A stretch of DNA of 8,969 bases from an uncultured Planctomycetaceae bacterium (lineage in GTDB: Bacteria; Planctomycetota; Planctomycetia; Planctomycetales; Planctomycetaceae), in contig CAIXQV010000220.1 of assembly GCA_903921605.1 (NCBI GenBank), positions 1 through 8,969 on the forward strand, written 5' to 3'. How positions within the stretch are numbered: position 1 is the stretch's first letter; every line of letters starts with the position of its first letter. A model generated the notes under the pieces. It saw nothing but the letters and a program-made list of their open reading frames with translations, searched no databases and had not been told where the DNA came from. A program made the translations under genes and the position numbers. Of the stretch, positions 1-5,955 are shown piece after piece.

Positions 1-12
1 CCGCACAATCGG

Positions 13-567
13 TCACTCTTTCGGCGGTGTGATGCCGAAGTCTTCGATCGTGAGCAACGCTGAAAACGGAATACCGCGAGCTTCGAAAGCTGCTCGCCCG
101 CCCTGCAGACGATCCACAATGCCGACCGCGTGAACCACTTTACAGCCAAACTCTTCGACTCGATCCACCGCCTGCAAGGCACTGCCACCGGTGGTCACAA
201 CGTCGTCGACGATGACCACTTTGTCGCCGGGTTGAATTGGCCCTTCGATAAATCGCTGAGTACCGTGGCCCTTGGCTTCCTTACGAACCATGAACCCCTG
301 CAGCGAACGGTTCTGAGATGCAGCCGCGACCAGAACTCCACCGATGATCGGATCGGCCCCGATCGACATGCCACCGAAGCCACTGAACTCCACGTCCTTC
401 ATGAGTTCCAACAGACCGTAAGAAATCTGCATCAATCCTTCGGCGCTGAGTGTGACTTGTTTGCCGTCGAGGTAATACGTTGACTTCTTACCAGAGGCCA
501 AAGTGAAGTCACCAAACTTGAGGGCTCGTTCCCGAACCAGTTCCATCAGACGCGTACGATTAAACAT
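13..567 (-). CDS. pyrE: Orotate phosphoribosyltransferase
   Basis: This cytoplasmic enzyme joins orotate to PRPP to give orotidine 5'-phosphate, the fifth step of de novo pyrimidine synthesis. The 184-residue protein is complete and near the lower end of the usual family length. Visible landmarks are the N-terminal FTLASGKKS segment (about 21-29), the flexible catalytic loop VRKEAKGHG (94-102, with K99 and H101 in the positions expected for the mobile Lys/His), and the PRPP-binding signature VVIVDDVVTTGGS (117-129) with the acidic pair D121/D122. The ATG at 567 is preceded on the minus strand by GGAA with a 5-base gap, an acceptable ribosome site. The gene is divergent from holA, so its promoter should lie in the 258-base gap, but no clear -35/-10 pair was found. 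A different phosphoribosyltransferase is unlikely given the RKEAKGHG loop. Confidence 0.96.
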   Translation of the reverse strand: MFNRTRLMELVRERALKFGDFTLASGKKSTYYLDGKQVTLSAEGLMQISYGLLELMKDVEFSGFGGMSIGADPIIGGVLVAAASQNRSLQGFMVRKEAKGHGTQRFIEGPIQPGDKVVIVDDVVTTGGSALQAVDRVEEFGCKVVHAVGIVDRLQGGRAAFEARGIPFSALLTIEDFGITPPKE

Positions 568-825
568 GAGTGTTCCAGGACAGAATTTCAGATGAAGAAG
601 AGTTTGTTGGCAGGCCTAAGGCGTCGGCTCATGCTGACACTGTCGGCTGCGGCTTGCCGTTAAACGAGTCAATCAGCGGTTCTTTCGACCGCAATTTCCT
701 GCCGGAATGGTACCGGTCAGGAATTCAACTTCAACCAGAAGCCCTCTGACATAGAAAAACGAGACAGACTTCTGCACACTACGGGGGTCTGGTAGCCGTT
801 TTGACCTTCTGAAAACTCAGACCTC
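568..825. other. Divergent pyrE/holA intergenic region with imperfect hairpin
   Basis: This stretch separates the divergent pyrE and holA genes and must hold both promoters. No convincing sigma70-type pair was found on either strand. It contains an imperfect inverted repeat: TTCCTG then CCGG (696-705) against CCGG, a single T, then CAGGAA (713-723), around a 7-base loop, giving a 10-bp stem with one bulge. There is no T-tract, so it does not look like an intrinsic terminator. It could be an operator or a leader hairpin, or it may be chance. No open reading frame with coding character was seen. Confidence 0.4.
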
Positions 826-1839
826 ATGCACGCGACTGAATTCCTGTCTGCAAAATCGCCAACGCTGCCCACATCCGTGCTCGTGATGTTTGGCTCCGAG
901 CGATACTTTCGTCAGGAGATCCTGCATCGAATTCCCGGAGCGAGCGGCGATGATGCGGAACTGTCTTTGACGCGTCTCGTGGGTGACAAGGCGGAGATTC
1001 GCGATGTGATGGCGGAACTGAAAACCGTCTCCATGTTTGGCGATCAGCGGATTGTCATGATTGAGGATGCCGATGAGTTCGTCTCAAAGAATCGTGCGGT
1101 GCTTGAGAAGTATGTGACCCAACCAGCGAAAGGATCAATGCTGATTCTGGATGTGAAGAGCTGGCCGAAGAACACGAAACTGTTCAAGCTCGTTGAGCAG
1201 CATGCGATGGCTTTGGAATGTGCGGAACTCACCGGAGCCGCTCTGCAGAAATGGTTGCAGAAGTTGGCCAAGGATCAGTACGGCAAACAGCTCGATCGTG
1301 AATCCGCAGCTCTGATCATCGCATTGGCCGGGGATGGTCTTAATCTTCTGGAACAGGAAGTCGCCAAGCTGGCTGCACTGGTCGGAGATGTTGACACGAT
1401 TACTCGGGAAGATGTCCCGAAGGTTGTCGGCGGCTGGCGAACAGAAACGACATGGGTGATGCTCGATGCCGTTCGCGATGGCCATCCAGGGCACGCCATC
1501 GAAGCTCTTGATAAACTGCTGAAGTCCGGTGAGGCTCCTCAGAAAATTCTGGGAGGTGTCACGTTCGTCTTTAGAAAATTCGCAGAAGCGACGGAGCGAG
1601 CGAGAACCGGAACTCCGCTACGCGAAGCAATCGCCGCGGCAGGAGTTTTTTCCAACGCGATCGGTCAGGCAGAAGCGTATTTGCGTCGAATTGGATTTGA
1701 ACGCGCCAGCAGGATCCTGCAGTTGCTGGTTGAAGCAGATTCTGAAATGAAAGGTGGCAGTCGAGTCGACCCGGCTCTTTTGCTGGAGCGATTATTCGTG
1801 CGACTGGCCGGCGATTTGACCGTGACGGCCGCGAAGTAA
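826..1839 (+). CDS. holA: DNA polymerase III subunit delta (clamp loader)
   Basis: Delta is the subunit of the clamp-loader complex that opens the sliding beta clamp during replication. The 337-residue length is typical. The N-terminal part (about 16-140) fits the AAA+-like fold of delta: VLVMFGSERYFRQE takes the place of the usual G-x-E-x-x-L start, there is no Walker A, as expected for delta, and strands such as RIVMIEDADEF (75-85) and GSMLILDV (103-110) follow. A helical lid (about 141-205) with LLEQEVAKLAAL and a C-terminal collar domain (about 206-330) complete it. The MHATEFL start resembles what I recall of planctomycete delta subunits, which supports the ATG at 826, although no strong Shine-Dalgarno is visible. 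The stop codon overlaps the next start (TAATG), suggesting co-transcription and coupled translation with the protease gene. Confidence 0.9.
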   Translation: MHATEFLSAKSPTLPTSVLVMFGSERYFRQEILHRIPGASGDDAELSLTRLVGDKAEIRDVMAELKTVSMFGDQRIVMIEDADEFVSKNRAVLEKYVTQPAKGSMLILDVKSWPKNTKLFKLVEQHAMALECAELTGAALQKWLQKLAKDQYGKQLDRESAALIIALAGDGLNLLEQEVAKLAALVGDVDTITREDVPKVVGGWRTETTWVMLDAVRDGHPGHAIEALDKLLKSGEAPQKILGGVTFVFRKFAEATERARTGTPLREAIAAAGVFSNAIGQAEAYLRRIGFERASRILQLLVEADSEMKGGSRVDPALLLERLFVRLAGDLTVTAAK

Positions 1840-3488
1840 TGACTCCGCAATTCTTACGTCACTGCTCGGCAGCCAAACGCAACATGCCGTTGATCCCAAT
1901 CTTCGCGATGGTTGGACTGCTGTCTGCGTGTTGTCTCGTCGCAGAGGCGCAGGAACCGGGGAATTTGTCGAGCGGGTCGGCAACGGCAGAAATCTGCCAG
2001 AGGCTTCAAAACGCCACGGTCAGAATTGTGTCGAACAACGATCGGTCGTCCGGAGTCATTGTTTCCTCGGCGGGTCACATCCTGACGGTCGCTCATGGGC
2101 TTCACGGAGAAAGTCGCACGGCCGCCATTGTTTTTCACGACGGAGCAAAAGCTGAAGCGGAAATCATTCTTCGCGATAAGGCTCTGGACGTTGCGGTGCT
2201 AAAGCTTTCCGATAATTCCACGCGGCTCGCATTGTCCCCGATTTCGATCGCTCCAGCAGGGGGACTTCGAAAAACGGCTTTGGTCCTGGCCGCCGGATGT
2301 CCGGGGCGAGAATCTGATGGATTGCGGCCTGTTATTCGCCTTGGTGAGTTGCTCGCGGTTGAACCCACAACTCTGCGTTCATCCTGCACGTTGACGGCCG
2401 GCGATTCAGGAGGTCCTCTGGTGAATCATCAAGGACAACTGATCGGACTGCATCGACAGATCGGATTAAGCCGTGAGTCGAATCACCATCTTCCACTGGA
2501 GCATCTTAAAGACTCCGTGAAGTCTATTCTGGATCTGCAAAAAATGGCTTCCCTTGAATCATCAACGGGGAGCGGTTTCGCAGCCGCACTGCCAAAAGCA
2601 AATCGTGCCGTGACGACGACGATGCAATTGCGAAGAGTGGAGATCTTTCAGGGGAAATCCACGCCAGATGGCGAGGCCGCTCCACTGATCCTCGGAACGT
2701 TACTGAACTCGGAGTACGTTGCCACGAAACTGAGTGAACTAACACCCGACGAAACGATCGACTGCCGATTTCACGAAGGTGATCCGTGTGTCGCAGAGAT
2801 TGCGATGACGAATGTTGCTTTGGATCTTGCACTCTTAAAGCTGCAAAGTCCTCGTCGGGCAGCCACTTCGCTTGTTTCGCAAACCGTGGTTTCAGCCGCG
2901 AAATTTTCACTCGTGTTTGCAGCGTCTGCGAAGAGCGAGCCAGTGCGGGTTGGCTTGATAACTCGCTATCGTCACAACGAACCTCGGCTCAACGGAAAAC
3001 TGGGTGCCATTTTAGATGTCGATGAGACATCCCGCGCAGTGCGAGTCAAAGAGGTGGCTCCTAATAGTACGGCATCTGTCGCAGGGTTATCAAAAACTTG
3101 TCTTATCGAATCGATGAACGGCCAGCCAGTCAAATCTCTGGACAATGTCGGCGCACTGTTAAGTGAACATCAGCCTGGCGACTGGCTGCAGTTTCAATTT
3201 CGAATCGCCGAAAAGTCATCGACCACTTTCGCTCGCCTGCAGCATGATCCCGCCGAGCGATTCGAGCGAACTGAGTTCCTGGATGGCCGTTCGGGAATCG
3301 TCAGCGAACGCCGCAGTGGATTTGCTGACGTGTTGCAGCACGACATTGAACTGTCACCGAGCCACTGCGGCGGTCCGCTCATCGACAGCGAGGGACGAGT
3401 TATCGGCGTCAACATTGCGAGGCGAGCACGCGAATCATCGCTGGCGATTCCGATTGAAGTCGTCCTGGAATTGCTGAAAGGTGAATAG
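1839..3488 (+). CDS. Exported trypsin-like serine protease fused to a degenerate, PDZ-interrupted second protease unit
   Basis: This 549-residue protein probably acts in the cell envelope in protein quality control or processing; the substrate is unknown. The N-terminus has a basic region (R7, H8, K13, R14) and a hydrophobic core, followed both by a lipobox-like LSAC (28-31) and by an AEA|Q signal peptidase I-like site (35-38). Domain 1 (about 50-232) has a full trypsin-like triad: H86 in ILTVAHGL, D117 in LDVAVLKL and S190 in GDSGGPL. A second trypsin-like unit begins near 265: the His position reads VATK (K297), an Asp is kept in ALDLALLKL (D329), a PDZ-like domain occupies about 386-456, and the closing strand region has SHCGGPL with Cys510 in the Ser position. 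Domain 2 is therefore probably not a serine protease. The ATG at 1839 overlaps the holA stop; the in-frame ATG at 1884 would remove the basic n-region, so 1839 is preferred. The assignment is an HtrA/S1C-like relative, not a canonical DegP. Confidence 0.85.
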   Translation: MTPQFLRHCSAAKRNMPLIPIFAMVGLLSACCLVAEAQEPGNLSSGSATAEICQRLQNATVRIVSNNDRSSGVIVSSAGHILTVAHGLHGESRTAAIVFHDGAKAEAEIILRDKALDVAVLKLSDNSTRLALSPISIAPAGGLRKTALVLAAGCPGRESDGLRPVIRLGELLAVEPTTLRSSCTLTAGDSGGPLVNHQGQLIGLHRQIGLSRESNHHLPLEHLKDSVKSILDLQKMASLESSTGSGFAAALPKANRAVTTTMQLRRVEIFQGKSTPDGEAAPLILGTLLNSEYVATKLSELTPDETIDCRFHEGDPCVAEIAMTNVALDLALLKLQSPRRAATSLVSQTVVSAAKFSLVFAASAKSEPVRVGLITRYRHNEPRLNGKLGAILDVDETSRAVRVKEVAPNSTASVAGLSKTCLIESMNGQPVKSLDNVGALLSEHQPGDWLQFQFRIAEKSSTTFARLQHDPAERFERTEFLDGRSGIVSERRSGFADVLQHDIELSPSHCGGPLIDSEGRVIGVNIARRARESSLAIPIEVVLELLKGE

Positions 3489-3638
3489 GGCGGGGCGTGT
3501 TGCGAGGCGAATGATCGCCAGAAAAGCCTCTGTATCATCGATTTTCATGGTTGCGACAACACTGGATTCTCGTGACACTGTGCCCACACCCAACCCCGCC
3601 ACTTGCTCGCTTCACCCTCAGACAAGAGAACTCTCTCG
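3489..3638. other. Intergenic gap with small alternative hairpins
   Basis: This 150-base gap separates the protease gene from the DUF1080 gene. Just after the stop are two mutually exclusive short hairpins: GGCGA/TCGCC (3506-3510 with 3515-3519, loop ATGA) and GAGGC/GCCTC (3504-3508 with 3526-3530). Neither has a T-tract. GGCGGGG (3489-3495) and CCCCGCC (3594-3600) also bracket the gap. Termination or promoter function cannot be assigned from the sequence, and the downstream gene may or may not share the upstream transcript. Confidence 0.25.
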
Positions 3639-4328
3639 ATGACTCGATTCATTGTCCTGCTGTCCCTGGCAGTTGTCGCCTTGATTCATAGCTCTGCTGA
3701 CGCTCAACAGTTTACGAACCTTTTGCAGAACCAGTCTCTGTCGCAGTGGATGCTTCCCAACGGCAAAGATGTCGAGAACGGTTGGACGTTCGATGCTGAT
3801 GGGACGCTGCACCTGCAGGGAAAAGGCGACAACATTATTACTCGAAACGAGTACCAGGACTTTGAACTTTGGTTTGAGTACCGGATTTCAGACAAAGGAA
3901 ACAGCGGGATCAAATATCGAGTTCAGAAGTATGGGAACTCCTTGCTGGGCATCGAGTATCAGATTCAGGATGACGCAGGATTTCCAAACCTTCCGCCAAA
4001 GCATTACAGCGCATCTCTGTATGACATCATGGATCGCTCCAATTCAATTCTTGAACGCAAATACTCACCGGCCGGAGAATTCAACGTCGGCCGAATTGTG
4101 GTTCAGAATCATCGCATCCGTCACTGGATGAACGGAAATCTGATCATTGACGAACTGGACTGCTCTCCGAAGTTTGCCAACGCAATTGCTCAAAGCAAGT
4201 TCAAGGATCAGGAAGGTTTCGGGAAGAATCATTCCGGTCGCCTGATGCTGACCGACCATGGCAGCGAGGTGTGGTATAAAAATCTCTACATTCGTCCGCT
4301 GTCGGGAATGGTTTGCCTCCCAAGGTAA
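3639..4328 (+). CDS. Secreted DUF1080 (3-keto-disaccharide hydrolase-like) protein
   Basis: The product is a 229-residue exported protein made of one DUF1080 domain, a concanavalin/LamG-like beta-sandwich that is greatly expanded in planctomycetes. Family members have been linked to hydrolysis of 3-keto-glycosides and to glycan binding; the actual substrate here is not known. The signal peptide (1-22) ends in the ADA|QQ type of site. The domain fills about 25-221 with typical landmarks: GNSGIKYR (88-94), GIEYQIQDD (104-112), HWMNGN (162-167) and the closing LMLTDHGSEVWYKNLYIRPL (202-221). The ATG at 3639 is chosen over an in-frame TTG at 3603 because it starts directly at the signal peptide and has an AAGAGA-type ribosome site about 9 bases upstream. 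The protein is single-domain and complete. A glycan-binding, non-catalytic role is equally possible. Confidence 0.88.
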   Translation: MTRFIVLLSLAVVALIHSSADAQQFTNLLQNQSLSQWMLPNGKDVENGWTFDADGTLHLQGKGDNIITRNEYQDFELWFEYRISDKGNSGIKYRVQKYGNSLLGIEYQIQDDAGFPNLPPKHYSASLYDIMDRSNSILERKYSPAGEFNVGRIVVQNHRIRHWMNGNLIIDELDCSPKFANAIAQSKFKDQEGFGKNHSGRLMLTDHGSEVWYKNLYIRPLSGMVCLPR

Positions 4329-4425
4329 TCAGCATTCCGGAAGGAATTTGCAGGAGTTCTGAATTCTCTGCAGGCCCGTGACGAAAAAGCCGATTTCCAA
4401 TTGCAGCATTTCGCGAACCATAGAG

Positions 4426-4454
4426 TTGCCGATGCTGTCTCTGGGCAGTATACT
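4426..4454 (+). promoter_or_regulatory. Sigma70-like promoter of tRNA-Leu(CAG)
   Basis: TTGCCG (4426-4431) and TATACT (4449-4454) are separated by exactly 17 bases. They match the -35 consensus at four of six positions and the -10 consensus at five of six. The predicted start of transcription, around 4461, leaves a short leader before the mature tRNA 5' end at 4472. This is the best promoter in the window. Confidence 0.7.
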
Positions 4455-4471
4455 TCCGAGCCCAATCGCAC

Positions 4472-4555
4472 GCGCAAGTGGCGAAATCGGCAGACGCGCT
4501 AGCTTCAGGAGCTAGTGGGGTTACACCCGTGGAGGTTCAAGTCCTCTCTTGCGCA
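4472..4555 (+). tRNA. tRNA-Leu (anticodon CAG)
   Basis: An 84-base type II (long variable arm) tRNA that reads CTG codons. The acceptor stem GCGCAAG/CTTGCGC (4472-4478 with 4548-4554) pairs perfectly, with discriminator A at 4555, as expected for leucine. The anticodon stem CTAGC/GCTAG encloses the loop TTCAGGA, with CAG at 4506-4508. The T arm GGAGG-TTCAAGT-CCTCT has the standard 7-base loop. The GGGGTTACACCC segment is the variable arm. CCA is not encoded in the gene and would be added after transcription. A promoter lies just upstream and a hairpin terminator just downstream, so it is a single-gene transcription unit. Confidence 0.97.
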
Positions 4556-4562
4556 CTACCAG

Positions 4563-4597
4563 AAAACGCTGCAGTGTTTATCACTGCAGCGTTTTTT
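4563..4597 (+). terminator. Intrinsic terminator of tRNA-Leu(CAG)
   Basis: A perfect 14-bp inverted repeat, AAAACGCTGCAGTG (4563-4576) and CACTGCAGCGTTTT (4582-4595), encloses a TTTAT loop. The right arm runs into a six-T tract (4592-4597). It begins only 7 bases after the tRNA 3' end, the classic position for a Rho-independent terminator. It also separates the tRNA unit from the response-regulator operon. Confidence 0.9.
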
Positions 4598-4671
4598 CAT
4601 GCGCGGGTTTCGGTGGAGAGAGTGCCCTCGTAGTTGGTTCCTGGGGCGCAAGAGGGTTGTAAAATCTGCCT

Positions 4672-4691
4672 CAACTGGATTATCCAACTGG
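4672..4691 (+). repeat. CAACTGG direct repeat with central palindrome upstream of the response regulator
   Basis: CAACTGG occurs twice (4672-4678 and 4685-4691) with a 13-base period, and an 11-base perfect inverted repeat TGGAT-T-ATCCA (4676-4686) sits between and across them. The block ends 54 bases before the response-regulator start. OmpR/PhoB-family regulators commonly bind short tandem direct repeats, though usually with a spacing of about 10-11 bases, so an autoregulatory site is possible but unproven. No clear -35/-10 pair could be assigned beside it. Confidence 0.35.
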
Positions 4692-4745
4692 CGACCAGAT
4701 TCCTCGATCATGTTACGATGACTGCTCTCTGAGCTGGAGAAAAAC

Positions 4746-5459
4746 ATGAAAGTGCTGATCGCAGAAGATGACCGGTTTACTCGCGAAGGGCTAGTCGAAG
4801 TCCTTGAAGGTGAAGGCTACCGTGTCGTGGTCGCTGTTGATGGCTCGGAAGCAATTCAGCTGTTCCAGCAACAGAGTCCGGATTTTGTCTGCCTCGATAT
4901 CATGATGCCCGGTCGCAGCGGCTACGAAGCGTGTCGAGCAATCCGGGCTCAGTCTCCGGACGTTCCCATCATCTTCATTAGCGCGAAGGCGGAGGAGTTT
5001 GATCGGCTGGTCGGCTTTGAACTGGGGGCCGACGACTTTATCGTCAAGCCGTTCAGTGTGCGTGAAGTCGTGGCTCGAGTCCGCGCGGTGGCTCGCCGCT
5101 GTTGTGCTCGCCAGCCTGATGCTCCTGCAGAGTTCCGGATGGGGGATCTGAAGATCAGTCCCGCCGAACTGCGTGCTCGTCGAGGTGATCTGGTAATTGA
5201 ACTCAGCCCTCGCGATGTTCGCATTCTGCAGTTGCTGAATGATCACGCGGGCAAAGCATTGGATCGCAATGCAATCTTCCGGGCAGGCTGGGGAGAAGAT
5301 TATTTCCCCAACAGTCGTACGCTGGATCAGCATGTTTCGCAGCTTCGCAAACGCGTTGAACTGGATCCGGCCAATCCAGTTCTGATAAAGACGGTTCACG
5401 GAGTTGGCTACCGCTACGATCCTCTGCCAGCAGCAGAGTCCAATGCAGGAGAAGTCTGA
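4746..5459 (+). CDS. OmpR/PhoB-family response regulator
   Basis: This is a cytoplasmic two-component transcription factor of 237 residues, the normal length. The receiver domain (about 1-118) has the acidic pocket D8/D9, phospho-acceptor D51 in CLDIMMPG, the switch residue S79 in IIFISA and the conserved K101 in VKPF. The DNA-binding winged helix (about 130-226) shows ELSPRDVRILQLL, the recognition-helix region SRTLDQHVSQLRKRVE and the closing KTVHGVGYRYD. The start is secure: ATG at 4746 with GGAG at 4736-4739, a 6-base gap. No histidine kinase gene lies next to it in the window; the only close partner is a small membrane protein two bases downstream. The target genes are unknown. A tandem repeat just upstream may be an autoregulatory site. 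Confidence 0.93.
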   Translation: MKVLIAEDDRFTREGLVEVLEGEGYRVVVAVDGSEAIQLFQQQSPDFVCLDIMMPGRSGYEACRAIRAQSPDVPIIFISAKAEEFDRLVGFELGADDFIVKPFSVREVVARVRAVARRCCARQPDAPAEFRMGDLKISPAELRARRGDLVIELSPRDVRILQLLNDHAGKALDRNAIFRAGWGEDYFPNSRTLDQHVSQLRKRVELDPANPVLIKTVHGVGYRYDPLPAAESNAGEV

Positions 5460-5461
5460 AG

Positions 5462-5803
5462 ATGGCTCGACGAGGCCTGCGATTTGAAACAGAGATCAGT
5501 TGGTTTGTGCTGGTCAGCATACTTGACATCATCATGACCTGGCTGGCCCTGAAATTCAGTGCGGAAGGCCGCACTCAGGGCACGTTCGTGGAGAGCAATC
5601 CCGTCGCGCAATGGGTGCTGGCTCGCTGGGGCGTTCAGGGCATGGCCATCTTCAAATTGATCATGACTGCCCTTGTGGTCACGATCGCTGAATTCGTCGG
5701 GCGAACTCGTCCGATCGTCGCCCAAGCACTTTTGTGGGGTGGCACTGCGGTTGTCGGATCTGTCGTTATTTATACCGTGCGATTATTGTTTCGGCATCAG
5801 TAG
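5462..5803 (+). CDS. Small three-helix membrane protein, DUF5658-like
   Basis: This 113-residue protein of unknown function has three predicted membrane helices, at about 13-31, 58-79 and 86-110. The pattern of DxxxTW at the end of helix 1 (D22, T26), a soluble linker carrying ESNP (44-47), and a Lys within helix 2 (FKLIMT, K65) resembles the DUF5658 family as I recall it; I did not verify this by search. The N-terminus is basic (R3, R4, R7) and there is no cleavable signal peptide. The gene starts two bases after the response-regulator stop, so the two are almost certainly co-transcribed and may be translationally coupled. That context suggests a link to membrane sensing or signalling, but no domain here indicates enzymatic activity. 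Confidence 0.65.
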   Translation: MARRGLRFETEISWFVLVSILDIIMTWLALKFSAEGRTQGTFVESNPVAQWVLARWGVQGMAIFKLIMTALVVTIAEFVGRTRPIVAQALLWGGTAVVGSVVIYTVRLLFRHQ

Positions 5804-5832
5804 ACCAAACCATTTTGCCGGACAGCCAGAAC

Positions 5833-5883
5833 GCAGGCCTCACAGCTGTTCAAATTCTGTGAACTGCTGCTAAGGCGGCCTGC
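5833..5883. repeat. Long imperfect inverted repeat between convergent genes
   Basis: The outer arms GCAGGCC (5833-5839) and GGCCTGC (5877-5883) pair perfectly. Inside them CAGCTGTTCA (5843-5852) pairs with TGAACTGCTG (5860-5869) with a single mismatch, around a 7-base loop. The structure lies in the gap between the stop codons of the DUF5658-like gene (5803) and the convergent CxxCH-protein gene (5956). It has no T-tract on either strand. A two-way transcript-end or RNA-stabilising hairpin is plausible but unproven. Confidence 0.45.
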
Positions 5884-5955
5884 ATGATCATCAGATCGAA
5901 TGATTTTACTTCCGGAGTGCTCTTACCCATCAACTGGTCCCGTTCGCGGGTCATC

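Noticed and set aside
3603..3638. TTG start extending the DUF1080 protein by 12 residues
   Set aside because: The extension would put a polar segment before a normal signal peptide; the ATG at 3639 has a suitable ribosome site and begins the signal peptide directly.
4472..4555. tRNA-Leu genes as phage or island integration sites
   Set aside because: No integrase gene and no duplicated tRNA 3' end were seen on either side of the tRNA genes within the window.
4791..5399. Minus-strand open frame of 202 codons
   Set aside because: It is antisense to the response regulator, which has complete receiver and winged-helix motifs and a good ribosome site.
5939..5950. CCCG-TTCG-CGGG mini-hairpin next to the stop of the CxxCH-protein gene
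   Set aside because: The stem is only 4 bp, there is no T-tract on either strand, and the loop-closing pair is not the stable C(UUCG)G form; it may be chance.
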